26,296 nucleotides of DNA from MWBF01 sp964614645 (GTDB lineage Bacteria; Chloroflexota; Anaerolineae; CG2-30-64-16), in the NCBI GenBank assembly GCA_964614645.1, contig CAZTMA010000067.1:1-26296 (forward strand), read 5' to 3'. The notes beneath the pieces are model-generated. The model worked only from the letters and a program-made list of their open reading frames with translations. It did not search any database and had not been told where the DNA came from. Shown in pieces: positions 14,953 through 22,483 of the stretch. The translations under genes and the position numbers were made by a program. Position 1 is the stretch's first letter. Every line of letters begins with the position of its first letter.

Positions 14953-16953
14953 TTACGCCTGCTCGAAGTAGTACTGCTCCGGATAGGTCTGTGCCGGGCT
15001 GTTGCAGAGATGCCACGCCCAGACTTCTTGCGGCAGATTCTTGAAGTTGGTCTTCCGGATGCCGTACGCCTTGTAGTATTTCGTGAGGCCCATGGCCCAG
15101 AAATTATCCGCTGCAATATCGAGGATCTGCTTCATGATCGCTTTCTGCTGCTCGTCGTCCGCGGTCGTCTTCAACTGATCGTAGAGCTCCTGCCCCTTCT
15201 TAACAGGCTCCGGCGGCTCTTCGCCCTGCTGCCCGCCGCTGTTCCACCAGTCGGCCCAGGGGATGCCCCAAATCGACTCATTGGTGAAGGCCAGCGACCA
15301 GCGCGGGTCCATCACCACGGCCACACCGTCTGCACCTGTCCAGACGCCGGCATCATGGTCATAGGCGGCCTTGCGCTGATAGAAGAGCGAGCGCTCCATA
15401 GACTTGACGGTGGTGTTCACGCCCACCGCCTTCCAGTAGCGCGCGACCATTTCCATCTGCTGCGTCCACGGCTCAAACGCGAGCGCCACCTCGATGTTGA
15501 TGGTCAACGGCTGGCCGTCGAAGCGGAGGCGCATGCCGTCGGCGCCCTTGGCCAGACCCAGGTCATCCAGCATCTGGTTGGCCTTGTCGGGGTCGTACTC
15601 GATGTACTGCTTGGCCATCCGCTCGTGATAGTGCGGCGACTCGTCGAGCGGCGCGGCCTGGCGCGGCTCGCCATCACCGACATAGGTCGTGTCAATGATT
15701 TCCTGGCGATTGATCGCGTGAGACAAGGCAATACGGAAGTCCACCTTCTGGAAGACCTCCCGCACCGCCGGGTCTTTGTGTGCCAGGTTCAGCGCCAGCA
15801 CCGTCGGGCACTCGAAGGCATACTTCACATCGAAGAACGTATACCCGCCCTTTTCCTGGTTGTCCGTAAAGACGGCCTTGTTATCCGGCGTCGCAATATG
15901 GCGATCCATCATGTCGATCTCGCCGTTCAACGCCTTCAGGACCAGTGCGTCCACCTTCTCCACGATCGGGTACACCAGGTCGTCAATGTACGGCAATTGG
16001 TTCCCCTCGGTGTCCACTTTCCAGTAGTACGGGTTGCGCTGCGCCGCGAACTGAGTGGCATCGCCGGCGCCGTAACCCTGCGTGACCGCCCAGGCCAGGA
16101 GCGTGGGCCGCTCGGCGTTCTGCGGATAGTCGTTCTTCTGGGTGTAGTAGGTCATCCAATCCTGCAGCTTGGCCTCAGCCACGGCTGCCTCGACTGCTTC
16201 CTTACTATACTTGAGGTGGAACTGCTTCATGTAGTGCGCCGGCGGGAAGAAATAGCCTGCGCCGCCGCCCAAGTTCTTGACGAGGAGACCATTGGGCGTT
16301 TCGAACGTCATCTTGAAGGTATAGTCATCCACCATGGTCAGGGCGCCTACCTGGCCGCCGGTCCGGAACCAGGACGGTTTGACCTTGGTCAAGTCATCAT
16401 TCATGACGACATCTTCGTACCAGTAGACGAAGTCCTTAGCGGTGAAAGGTTCGCCGTCTGACCATTTCATGCCCTTGCGCAGCGTGAAGGTGAACTCCTT
16501 GCCGTCATCGGAGACTTCCCACTTCTGAGCCACGTTGGGCAGCACTGAGTTGAGGTCAGGAGACCAGCGCAACAACGGCTCATTGCCCATGGTGCGGCTG
16601 ATCCAGGGGTTATCGGAGCGACCCAGCAGACCTGAGCGCCACGTACCGCCATATTGACCGACTTTCTCGTTGGGAGTGATGACCATCGGCTCAGCGGGCA
16701 CGCGCTCGTCAACCGGGGGCAAGCTGCCGGCCTGAACCAGCTGGGCCAGCATGGGCGCTTCCTTGTACTTGCTTGCGGCAACTGCAGGCTCCGCAGCCGC
16801 AGTTGCCGCGGCGTCGGCAGCAGGGGCCGCCGGCGCGGTGGTAGGAGCGACCTGGGGTGCAGGGGAAGCCTGAGGACCGCAGGCTGCAAGCGTGACAGTG
16901 GCCGCCAGACCACCGCCCAGACGGATGAACTCGCGACGGGTCAGTTTACGCAT
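14953..16953 (-). CDS. Tat-type lipoprotein substrate-binding protein of a peptide/oligosaccharide ABC importer (SBP family 5)
   Basis: A 666-residue extracellular binding protein, longer than enteric OppA (about 540). The N-terminus combines a twin-arginine motif (TRREFIRLGG, residues 5-14) with a lipobox (LAAC, Cys25), so it is exported folded and anchored by lipid. A low-complexity Pro/Ala linker follows (residues 26-58). The mature domain shows family-5 features: GTWRSGLLG, WEVSDDGKEFTFTLRKGMKWSDGEPFTAKDFVYW and DFRIALSHAINRQEI. The opening PNEKVGQYGGTWR is typical of large members that bind oligosaccharides in thermophiles and Chloroflexota, so a sugar ligand is plausible but peptide cannot be excluded. 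Start is supported by AGGAGG ten bases upstream. It is the first large gene of the operon. Confidence 0.93.
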   Translation of the reverse strand: MRKLTRREFIRLGGGLAATVTLAACGPQASPAPQVAPTTAPAAPAADAAATAAAEPAVAASKYKEAPMLAQLVQAGSLPPVDERVPAEPMVITPNEKVGQYGGTWRSGLLGRSDNPWISRTMGNEPLLRWSPDLNSVLPNVAQKWEVSDDGKEFTFTLRKGMKWSDGEPFTAKDFVYWYEDVVMNDDLTKVKPSWFRTGGQVGALTMVDDYTFKMTFETPNGLLVKNLGGGAGYFFPPAHYMKQFHLKYSKEAVEAAVAEAKLQDWMTYYTQKNDYPQNAERPTLLAWAVTQGYGAGDATQFAAQRNPYYWKVDTEGNQLPYIDDLVYPIVEKVDALVLKALNGEIDMMDRHIATPDNKAVFTDNQEKGGYTFFDVKYAFECPTVLALNLAHKDPAVREVFQKVDFRIALSHAINRQEIIDTTYVGDGEPRQAAPLDESPHYHERMAKQYIEYDPDKANQMLDDLGLAKGADGMRLRFDGQPLTINIEVALAFEPWTQQMEMVARYWKAVGVNTTVKSMERSLFYQRKAAYDHDAGVWTGADGVAVVMDPRWSLAFTNESIWGIPWADWWNSGGQQGEEPPEPVKKGQELYDQLKTTADDEQQKAIMKQILDIAADNFWAMGLTKYYKAYGIRKTNFKNLPQEVWAWHLCNSPAQTYPEQYYFEQA

Positions 16954-17201
16954 GGCGATGAGCCCTCCTATGGATTTGTGCGCGCTGCACAGGCTGACAG
17001 GGGAAACTGGATTCCCTGGAAGCGGATAACAGATCGTGTGGTCAGGTGGTTGGCCTCTCGAGGCCCCATCATGGTGACACCTCCGTCTGGCAGAACGGAG
17101 CAGTGCGTCGCGCAGTCCAGATGGCCGATAGAAGGTGATGACCTGCGACGCAGGGAGACAGAACGAAACTGAATCGGCAGAGTGAGGTTTACAGAAAGTC
17201 T
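16954..17201 (-). promoter_or_regulatory. structured ~250-nt mRNA leader of the importer operon
   Basis: From the predicted transcript start near 17201 to the ATG at 16953 the leader holds, in order: an 8-bp stem (17145-17152 with 17104-17111) closing a loop that has its own AGGT/ACCT hairpin; a 6-bp hairpin (17081-17100) whose 3' arm contains the GGAG ribosome site of a short ORF; a 5-bp hairpin with a 4-base loop (17052-17065). It matches no riboswitch or T-box I can recognise. Confidence 0.45.
16968..17072 (-). CDS. possible 34-codon leader peptide upstream of the binding-protein gene
   Basis: An ATG at 17072 is preceded by GGAGG seven bases away, among the best ribosome sites in the window, and opens a 34-codon frame starting MMGPREANHL and ending RTNP. 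Its TAG stop lies at the AGGAGG ribosome site of the binding-protein gene, the arrangement expected for translational coupling. The ribosome site of this ORF is inside the 3' arm of a hairpin (17081-17100), so access could be controlled. The peptide has no run of one amino acid that would suggest classical attenuation, and no known homologue comes to mind. It could be chance; conservation of start, stop and hairpin would decide. Confidence 0.35.
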   Translation of the reverse strand: MMGPREANHLTTRSVIRFQGIQFPLSACAARTNP

Positions 17202-17207
17202 TGCCGC

Positions 17208-17235
17208 ATTATACCCACCGGGCAAGGGCTGTCAA
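17208..17235 (-). promoter_or_regulatory. consensus sigma70 promoter of the importer operon
   Basis: On the minus strand a perfect TTGACA (17230-17235) and perfect TATAAT (17208-17213) are separated by 16 bases. Both hexamers match the consensus fully. Transcription would start near 17201. Confidence 0.85.
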
Positions 17236-17286
17236 GTCGTGAAAGGAGGGCATCGATTAGGTATAGAGAGGTCGAGTCCTGACTGC

Positions 17287-17324
17287 AGACAGACTTTCCG
17301 CGCCTGTGCCGGAAAGGTCCGTCT
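17287..17324. repeat. imperfect inverted repeat between divergent promoters
   Basis: AGACAGACTTTCCG (17287-17300) and CGGAAAGGTCCGTCT (17310-17324) pair over 13 bp with one mismatch and one bulge around a 9-base loop. It lies between the importer promoter (17208-17235) and the yvcK promoter (17328-17356), a natural place for an operator; on the plus strand it ends in TCTTCTTT and might instead stop antisense transcripts. Confidence 0.35.
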
Positions 17325-17327
17325 TCT

Positions 17328-17356
17328 TTGACGCGCGCCCGTCTTTCGCGTATAAT
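17328..17356 (+). promoter_or_regulatory. sigma70 promoter of yvcK-GAF
   Basis: TTGACG (17328-17333), a 17-base spacer and perfect TATAAT (17351-17356). Transcription would start near 17363, leaving a leader of about 17 bases that contains the GAGGT ribosome site of the ATG at 17380. Confidence 0.85.
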
Positions 17357-17379
17357 CCGCTGGATGGTGCGAGGTAGGC

Positions 17380-18672
17380 ATGCGACGGTGGGTTGAGCAG
17401 TTCAGCCATTGGAAGTGGCTGCGGCCAGGCATGGGTGTCAAGCGCTGGCTGGCACTGCTCCTGGTGGGTCTTGCCTTGCTCGTGTGGGCGGTGACGGTAT
17501 TGCCGCGAGCCATCGAGCTATCCGGATTATGGCGCCTGGTCCAGCGGCTGCACCTGCAGCACGTCGACCCGGTGATCCAGATGACCATCCTGGCGGTCAT
17601 CGGAGTCGGCCTGGTGGCTTGGGCCGTCCTGGGCCTCAACCGTTCTCTCCTCTCGGCCTTCCACCGCAGCAGTCACACCGAAGTGGCCGACGTGGTCTAC
17701 CGGCATCGCCAGCGCCGGCGCGGGCCGAAGGTGGTTGCCATCGGGGGCGGCCATGGCCTGAACACGCTGCTGCGCGGGCTCAAAGACTACACCGATAACA
17801 TCACAGCGGTCGTCACCGTCGCGGATGACGGAGGCAGCTCAGGCCGGCTGCGCCGCGACCTGGGCATGCTTCCGCCCGGCGACTTCCGCAACTGCATGGC
17901 AGCGCTCTCCGACGACGAAGGACTGCTCGGCCAGTTGTTCCAGTACCGGTTCGGCGGCGACACGGACCTCGACGGCCACAGTTTCGGCAACCTGTACCTG
18001 ACCGCCATGACCGCGATTACTGGCAGCTTCGAGGGCGCGCTGGAGGAATCGGGGAAGGTGCTCACCATGCGCGGCCGTGTCATGCCGTCCACGTTGGCGC
18101 AGTTGGTGCTGTCGGCCGAGGTCCTGGCGGGCGATGGCAGCAACAGGCCTGGCCATGTGACTATCGTGCGCGGGGAGTCGAACGTCGGGGCGGCCGGCGG
18201 GCATATCCAGCGGGTCTACCTGGAACCTGAAAATCCGCCGGCGTATCCGGGGGCCATACGCGCCATCCTGGATGCAGACCTGGTCATCATCGGGCCGGGC
18301 AGCCTGTACACGAGCGTGCTGCCCAATCTGCTCGTGCCCGACTTGGCCCAGGCCATCATGGGCGCGCAAGCCGTCAAGGTGTACGTCTGCAACGTTGCGA
18401 CCCAGGCCGGTGAGACGGCGGGTTATGGTCTGACGGATCACGTCGACACGCTGCGCGACCACGTGGGCCGGGAACTCTTTTCGACGGTGCTGGCGAATAA
18501 TACATTTACCGGCAACCGTCCCCCCGGGGCCGGCGCAGACTGGGTGGGCCTGCCGCGACCCGAAAGCGTGGACTACCGGCTGATAACGCGCGACCTAGTG
18601 GATGCGCAGTACCCGTGGCGGCATGACCCGACCAAACTGGCCCAGGCGTTGATCGAGCTGGTGGCAAGCTGA
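17380..18672 (+). CDS. yvcK: gluconeogenesis-factor YvcK/CofD-like protein with N-terminal membrane anchor
   Basis: A 430-residue protein. Residues 22-42 and 65-86 are two membrane helices; the YvcK/CofD-like domain starts at VVAIGGGHGLNTLLRGL (118-134), followed by VVTVADDGGSSGRLR (144-158), GDFRNCMAALSD, FGNLYLTA, IIGPGSLYTSVLPNLLV and VCNVATQAGETAGY, all hallmarks of the family. Firmicute and actinobacterial YvcK (GlmR/CuvA) lack the anchor and link carbon status to peptidoglycan precursor supply, binding UDP-GlcNAc. The membrane-anchored form suggests action at the inner membrane. It heads a two-gene unit with the GAF protein and lies just upstream of gap-pgk, which fits a role in central carbon flux. 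Start is fixed by GAGGT five to nine bases upstream. Confidence 0.92.
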   Translation: MRRWVEQFSHWKWLRPGMGVKRWLALLLVGLALLVWAVTVLPRAIELSGLWRLVQRLHLQHVDPVIQMTILAVIGVGLVAWAVLGLNRSLLSAFHRSSHTEVADVVYRHRQRRRGPKVVAIGGGHGLNTLLRGLKDYTDNITAVVTVADDGGSSGRLRRDLGMLPPGDFRNCMAALSDDEGLLGQLFQYRFGGDTDLDGHSFGNLYLTAMTAITGSFEGALEESGKVLTMRGRVMPSTLAQLVLSAEVLAGDGSNRPGHVTIVRGESNVGAAGGHIQRVYLEPENPPAYPGAIRAILDADLVIIGPGSLYTSVLPNLLVPDLAQAIMGAQAVKVYVCNVATQAGETAGYGLTDHVDTLRDHVGRELFSTVLANNTFTGNRPPGAGADWVGLPRPESVDYRLITRDLVDAQYPWRHDPTKLAQALIELVAS

Positions 18673-18703
18673 GAGGAAGAGTGGCGGGATGGAGGCGAAC
18701 GCA

Positions 18704-19258
18704 ATGCAGGATAACCTGTTTCAGGCGCTTTATTGTGTGGCGCGCACGGTCAACTCGTCGCTCGACACCATGCAGGTCTTGCAGACCATCGTGAGCAGCA
18801 CCACGGAGGCGCTCTCGGCGAAGGCGTGCTCTCTGCGGCTGCTGGGGCCTGACAACAAGCACCTGCTGTTCGGGGCAGCGCACGGTCTCAGCGCCGGCTA
18901 CCGCGCCAAGGGCCCGGTAGGTATCGGCAGGAGCGACGTAGACCGGCAGGCGCTGGCCCAGCGGAAGACCGTCTACATCCCCGACGCACGGGTTGACACG
19001 CGCTTCCAGTATGCGCAGGCCGCGCGCGAGGAAGGCATCGTCTCGGTGCTAGTCGTCCCGCTCTATGTGCAGGATCAACCCCTGGGCGTGCTGCGGGTCT
19101 ACACGAGCAGCGAGCGCACGTTCACCGAGCCGGAACTGGCGCTGGCCGAGGCCATCGGCAGCCTGAGCGCGCTCGCCATCGAGAACGGGCGCCTCTACGA
19201 GCGGCTCGATCGCAACTACCAGGCCGCTGTCGAATTCGGCCAACGCGAATTTGACTGA
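18704..19258 (+). CDS. single GAF-domain protein
   Basis: A 184-residue soluble protein that is almost entirely one GAF domain: helix LFQALYCVARTVNSSLD, strand KACSLRLLG, then DARVDTRFQYAQAAREEGIVSVLVVPL and the closing helix LAEAIGSLSALAIENGRLYERL. GAF domains bind small ligands or mediate dimer contacts; no output domain (kinase, cyclase, HTH) is attached, so it likely works with a partner. It follows yvcK by 31 bases and shares its promoter. ATG at 18704 has GGAGG eight bases upstream; ATG at 18689 in the same frame (five residues longer) has only a distant GAGGA. Ligand unknown. Confidence 0.85.
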   Translation: MQDNLFQALYCVARTVNSSLDTMQVLQTIVSSTTEALSAKACSLRLLGPDNKHLLFGAAHGLSAGYRAKGPVGIGRSDVDRQALAQRKTVYIPDARVDTRFQYAQAAREEGIVSVLVVPLYVQDQPLGVLRVYTSSERTFTEPELALAEAIGSLSALAIENGRLYERLDRNYQAAVEFGQREFD

Positions 19259-19297
19259 CTCACTGCAGGCTCATCAGCCTGTATATGCGCTGGCTCA

Positions 19298-19331
19298 TTG
19301 TTCGACGCATCACAACCGCGTATGCTATACG
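19298..19331 (+). promoter_or_regulatory. probable promoter of gap
   Basis: TTGTTC (19298-19303), 17 bases, TATGCT (19321-19326); alternatively an extended -10, TGCTATAC (19323-19330). Neither is a strong match but the 118-base gap after the GAF gene and the strong AAGGAGG at the gap start suggest a separate transcript. Confidence 0.4.
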
Positions 19332-19376
19332 CAAACATTCCGATAATCGCAGTACCTTTCTAAGGAGGCTTTCTAC

Positions 19377-20432
19377 ATGACAGTGCAAGTTGGTATTAAT
19401 GGCTTTGGCCGCATCGGGCGGCAGGTGCTGAAGGCGATCCGCGACTACCACGGCGACACCCTGGAAGTCGTCGCGTTCAACGACATCGGCGACCTCAAGA
19501 CCATGGCGCATCTGCTCAAGTACGACTCCAACTACGGCCGCTTCGACGGCACGGTGGAAGTCCAGGACGATGCCCTGCTCATCGACGGCAAGAAGGTCAA
19601 GGCGTTCAAGGAAACCGACCCGGGCAAGATTCCCTGGGGCGATATGGGCGTCGATATCGTGGTCGAATCCACCGGCCTGTTCACCATCAAGAAGGACGGC
19701 GTCAACAAGAAGGGCAAGACCGTCCAGGGTGCGGAGAATCACATCACCCGCGGCGGCGCGAAGAAGGTCATCATCTCGGCCCCGGCTGAGGGCGAAGACC
19801 TCACCATCGTCATGGGCGTAAACGACGACAAATACGACCCAGCGAACCACCACGTCATCTCCAACGCATCCTGCACGACCAACTGTCTGGCCCCGGCCGC
19901 CAAGGTCGTCAACGACAAGTTCCACATCCTGCGCGGCCTGATGACCACGATCCACGCGTACACCAACGACCAGAAGATCCTGGACCTGCCCCACAGCGAC
20001 CTGCGCCGGGCGCGTGCGGCCGCGATGAGCATCATCCCGACGACCACCGGCGCGGCCAAGGCCGTCGCGTTGGTGATCCCGGAACTGAAGGGCAAGTTCG
20101 ACGGCTACGCGCTGCGCGTGCCGACCTCGACCGTCTCGGTCGTGGACTTCACCGCCCAGGTCGAAGTGCCGACCACCACGGAAGAACTGCGCCAAGCCTT
20201 CCGCGAGGCCGCAGCCGGCCCCATGAAGGGCATCCTGGCCGCGGTCGATGAACCGCTGGTCTCCATCGACTACAAGGGCGACCCGCACAGCTCGTCAGTC
20301 GACCTGCCCTTCACGATGGTGCTGGGCAAGGAAAAGAACGACTTCCTCAAGGTCGTGACCTGGTACGACAATGAGTGGGGCTACAGCGTCCGCACGGCCG
20401 ACCTGGCCGCGATGATGGCGAGCAAGCTGTAA
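19377..20432 (+). CDS. gap: type I glyceraldehyde-3-phosphate dehydrogenase
   Basis: A 351-residue glycolytic enzyme converting glyceraldehyde-3-phosphate, NAD(P) and phosphate to 1,3-bisphosphoglycerate. The Rossmann start is VGINGFGRIGRQV (5-17); catalytic Cys166 is in SNASCTTNCLAP and His193 in MTTIHAYTND; WYDNEWGYS closes the catalytic domain. It is longer than the usual 330-340 because of about a dozen extra residues after the STGLF motif (KKDGVNKKGKTVQG, 105-118). AAGGAGG eight bases before the ATG predicts strong expression. pgk follows after a 95-base gap that holds a large hairpin. Confidence 0.98.
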   Translation: MTVQVGINGFGRIGRQVLKAIRDYHGDTLEVVAFNDIGDLKTMAHLLKYDSNYGRFDGTVEVQDDALLIDGKKVKAFKETDPGKIPWGDMGVDIVVESTGLFTIKKDGVNKKGKTVQGAENHITRGGAKKVIISAPAEGEDLTIVMGVNDDKYDPANHHVISNASCTTNCLAPAAKVVNDKFHILRGLMTTIHAYTNDQKILDLPHSDLRRARAAAMSIIPTTTGAAKAVALVIPELKGKFDGYALRVPTSTVSVVDFTAQVEVPTTTEELRQAFREAAAGPMKGILAAVDEPLVSIDYKGDPHSSSVDLPFTMVLGKEKNDFLKVVTWYDNEWGYSVRTADLAAMMASKL

Positions 20433-20437
20433 CGGCT

Positions 20438-20510
20438 CAAGATTGCAGATTCAGGATTGAAGATTGAGATCCGGGACACCGGATGGCTCAATCTTCAATC
20501 TGCAATCTTG
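20438..20510. repeat. AT-rich heptamer-repeat hairpin between gap and pgk
   Basis: The left arm (20438-20468) is CAA plus four heptamers of the type GATTNNN; the right arm (20487-20510) is the reverse complement of CAA plus three such heptamers (GATTGCA, GATTGAA, GATTGAG). They pair over 24 bp with one heptamer looped out, and a 6-bp ATCCGG/CCGGAT stem with loop GACA caps the structure. No T run follows, so it is more likely an mRNA-processing or dispersed repeat element than a terminator. A related element is at 25184-25264. Confidence 0.8.
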
Positions 20511-20527
20511 AATCGTTAGGAGGACCT

Positions 20528-21715
20528 ATGAACAAAAAAACCGTGCGCGATGTCAATCTCAAGGACAAGCGCGTACTCATGCGCGTGGACTTCAACGTGC
20601 CCATGCAGGACGGCGTGGTGACGGATGACAAGCGCATCCGTGCAGCGCTGCCGACCATCCAGTACGTGCTGGACCAGGGCGCGTCACTGCTGCTGATGAG
20701 CCACCTGGGCCGCCCCAAGGGCGGGCCAGATCCGGAGTTCAGCCTGAAGGCCGCAGCGGAAGCACTGTCCAAGCTGCTCGGCAAGCCGGTGCAGATGGCG
20801 CCGGACACGGTCGGGCCGGAGGTCGAGAAGCTGGCCGCCGCGCTGAAGCCGGGCGACGTCCTGATGCTGGAGAACACGCGCTTCTACAAGGGCGAGGAGA
20901 AGAACGACCTCGAACTGGCGCAGCAGATGGCGAAGTTGGGCGACCTCTACGTCAACGATGCCTTTGGCTCAGCGCACCGCGCGCACGCCAGCACCGAGGG
21001 CGTGGCCCGCTATCTGCCCGCGGTGTCCGGCTTCCTGATGGAACAGGAACTGGAATACCTGGGCCGCGCGACGCAGAACCCGGAGCGGCCCTATGTCGCC
21101 ATCCTGGGCGGTGCGAAGATCAGCGACAAGATCATGGTCGTCGAGAACCTGCTCGCCAAGTGCGACAAGCTGATCATCGGCGGCGGCATGGCGAACACCT
21201 TCCTGGCTGCGCAGGGCTACGACATGGCCGACAGCCTGGTCGAAGCGAGCTCCATCGAGACGGCGAAGAAGATCTTCGCGGGCGCCGGCGACACGCTGGT
21301 GCTGCCGGTGGATGCGGTGATCGCAGACAAGTTCGATGCCGAGGCCAATTCTGAAGTGTGCGACCTCAGTCGCCCGGGCGCAGACAAGATTCCGGCGGGC
21401 TGGCGGATGCTGGACATCGGGCCGAAAACGCTGGCGCTGTTCGGTGACGTGCTGAAGACCGCAAAGCTGGTCGTGTGGAACGGGCCGATGGGCGTGTTCG
21501 AGTTCCCGAAGTTTGCTGAGGGCACGTTCGCTATCGCCAAGATGCTGGCCGAGGGCGGCGCAACGACCGTCATCGGCGGCGGCGACAGCGCGAGCGCGGT
21601 GAAGAAGGCGGGCGTCGCCAAGAAGATGACGCACGTCTCCACCGGCGGTGGTGCGTCCCTCGAATTCCTTGAAGGCAAGGAACTGCCCGGTGTCGCGGCA
21701 CTGAACGACAAATAA
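20528..21715 (+). CDS. pgk: phosphoglycerate kinase
   Basis: A 395-residue glycolytic kinase making ATP from 1,3-bisphosphoglycerate. Substrate-binding residues are in RVDFNVP (19-25), DKRIR (34-38) and SHLGRPKGG (58-66); DAFGSAHRAHAS is the conserved central motif; GGAKISDKI and the C-terminal GGGDSASAV bind nucleotide. Length is standard. The ATG at 20528 has AGGAGG four to five bases upstream; the frame is open back to 20483 but that stretch lies in the repeat hairpin. It is likely expressed with gap, and a strong terminator follows. Confidence 0.98.
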   Translation: MNKKTVRDVNLKDKRVLMRVDFNVPMQDGVVTDDKRIRAALPTIQYVLDQGASLLLMSHLGRPKGGPDPEFSLKAAAEALSKLLGKPVQMAPDTVGPEVEKLAAALKPGDVLMLENTRFYKGEEKNDLELAQQMAKLGDLYVNDAFGSAHRAHASTEGVARYLPAVSGFLMEQELEYLGRATQNPERPYVAILGGAKISDKIMVVENLLAKCDKLIIGGGMANTFLAAQGYDMADSLVEASSIETAKKIFAGAGDTLVLPVDAVIADKFDAEANSEVCDLSRPGADKIPAGWRMLDIGPKTLALFGDVLKTAKLVVWNGPMGVFEFPKFAEGTFAIAKMLAEGGATTVIGGGDSASAVKKAGVAKKMTHVSTGGGASLEFLEGKELPGVAALNDK

Positions 21716-21732
21716 CGCAACAAATCCTCATA

Positions 21733-21779
21733 CGCTAGGCCCTCTCGCACCGGCGGTGCGAGAAGGCCTGGCGCTTTTT
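21733..21779 (+). terminator. intrinsic terminator after pgk
   Basis: The stem from 21737 to 21769 pairs 15 positions with one mismatch around the loop GGC and can be extended outward by CGC/GCG to 21733-21773; TTTTT follows at 21775-21779. It ends the gap-pgk transcript before the convergent small membrane-protein gene. Confidence 0.85.
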
Positions 21780-21789
21780 ATGCTCGTCC

Positions 21790-22233
21790 CTACCGCCAGA
21801 GCACCTTCAGCAACATGGCTGCGCCGCCGAGAATCAGCAGCAGCGGCCATAGCAGCACCCAGTTAATCCCCAGGCTGATGTCGAACAATAGGACGACCGC
21901 GACGAAGCTGAAGATCAGGCCGCCGACCAGCGAACCCAGGACGTCCGAAGTCACCAAGCCGCCTGCGTCGCGGTAGCGATCCCACGCCGCGCCGAACGAC
22001 GCGACCGCAGGGATGAAGATGAAAAGCGCCCACCAGTTCTCGAAGGCAAGCACTCCGAAGTTCTGAGCCATGAAGATGAGGCCCAGGGTGATGAGCAGCG
22101 CACCGCCCAGCCACGCGGGGCCGCCTTCGGTGCGTCGTGCGCGACGGGCGGCGCGGCGGGCCGCGCGATCATCGAGATTCTCATGGGATTCAGTGGTGGC
22201 TGAATCAGGGCCAACCGGCATTTGTGCAGACAT
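21790..22233 (-). CDS. small membrane protein with four helices (LiaF/DUF5668-like)
   Basis: A 147-residue protein with a charged, Arg/Ala-rich cytoplasmic N-terminus (DDRAARRAARRARRTEGG, about 24-41) followed by four membrane helices: GALLITLGLIFMAQNFG, WALFIFIPAVASFGAAW, GSLVGGLIFSFVAVVLLF and WVLLWPLLLILGGAAMLL. The helix-turn pattern with LGLIFMAQNFG and WWALF recalls the membrane region found in LiaI/LiaF-like proteins, which sense or respond to envelope stress; the LiaF output domain is absent. ATG at 22233 has AAGGGA upstream and a small hairpin (22248-22263) directly before that site. Function unknown. Confidence 0.75.
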   Translation of the reverse strand: MSAQMPVGPDSATTESHENLDDRAARRAARRARRTEGGPAWLGGALLITLGLIFMAQNFGVLAFENWWALFIFIPAVASFGAAWDRYRDAGGLVTSDVLGSLVGGLIFSFVAVVLLFDISLGINWVLLWPLLLILGGAAMLLKVLWR

Positions 22234-22371
22234 GCTGACGTCCCTTCTGCCGCATAAGCGGCAACACAATGGAATGGTACACAGGTAATACGCTCGCCTG
22301 CCATCTGCGGTTGCGCACTCCTCGCCGGTTCACTCCAACATGCGCCGCGTCATGGTCAGATTATCGGGTTT

Positions 22372-22403
22372 TTGATACCCTATCACCGTTACGTTTTGTA
22401 TCA
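22372..22403 (+). promoter_or_regulatory. possible promoter/operator of the aminotransferase operon
   Basis: TTGATA (22372-22377), 18 bases and TTGTAT (22396-22401) form a weak promoter in a local AT-rich patch; the same patch has inverted half-sites TGATAC and GTATCA (22373-22378, 22398-22403). Low support. Confidence 0.25.
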
Positions 22404-22483
22404 GCGGGCTTCCTGTATGGCAGCGAGTCCGACCTGCAAACCGGCAGACACCCACCCACGGCAGCGTTGCCCAGGAGGTAGCC

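Noticed and set aside
15010..16461. 483-codon plus-strand frame opposite the binding-protein gene
   Set aside because: It is antisense to a well-supported lipoprotein gene and rich in His/Arg/Leu from the complementary codons; no ribosome site or motif.
17018..17034. AGCGGATAACAG, resembling half of the lac operator
   Set aside because: Only one half matches, no symmetric partner is present, and no LacI-family gene is in the window.
19260..20288. 342-codon minus-strand frame opposite gap
   Set aside because: gap is certain, and the antisense frame is a by-product of its codon use.
22269..22481. 70-codon frame ending just before the aminotransferase start
   Set aside because: Its stop overlaps the next ribosome site, which looks like coupling, but the ATG has no ribosome site and the probable promoter lies inside it.
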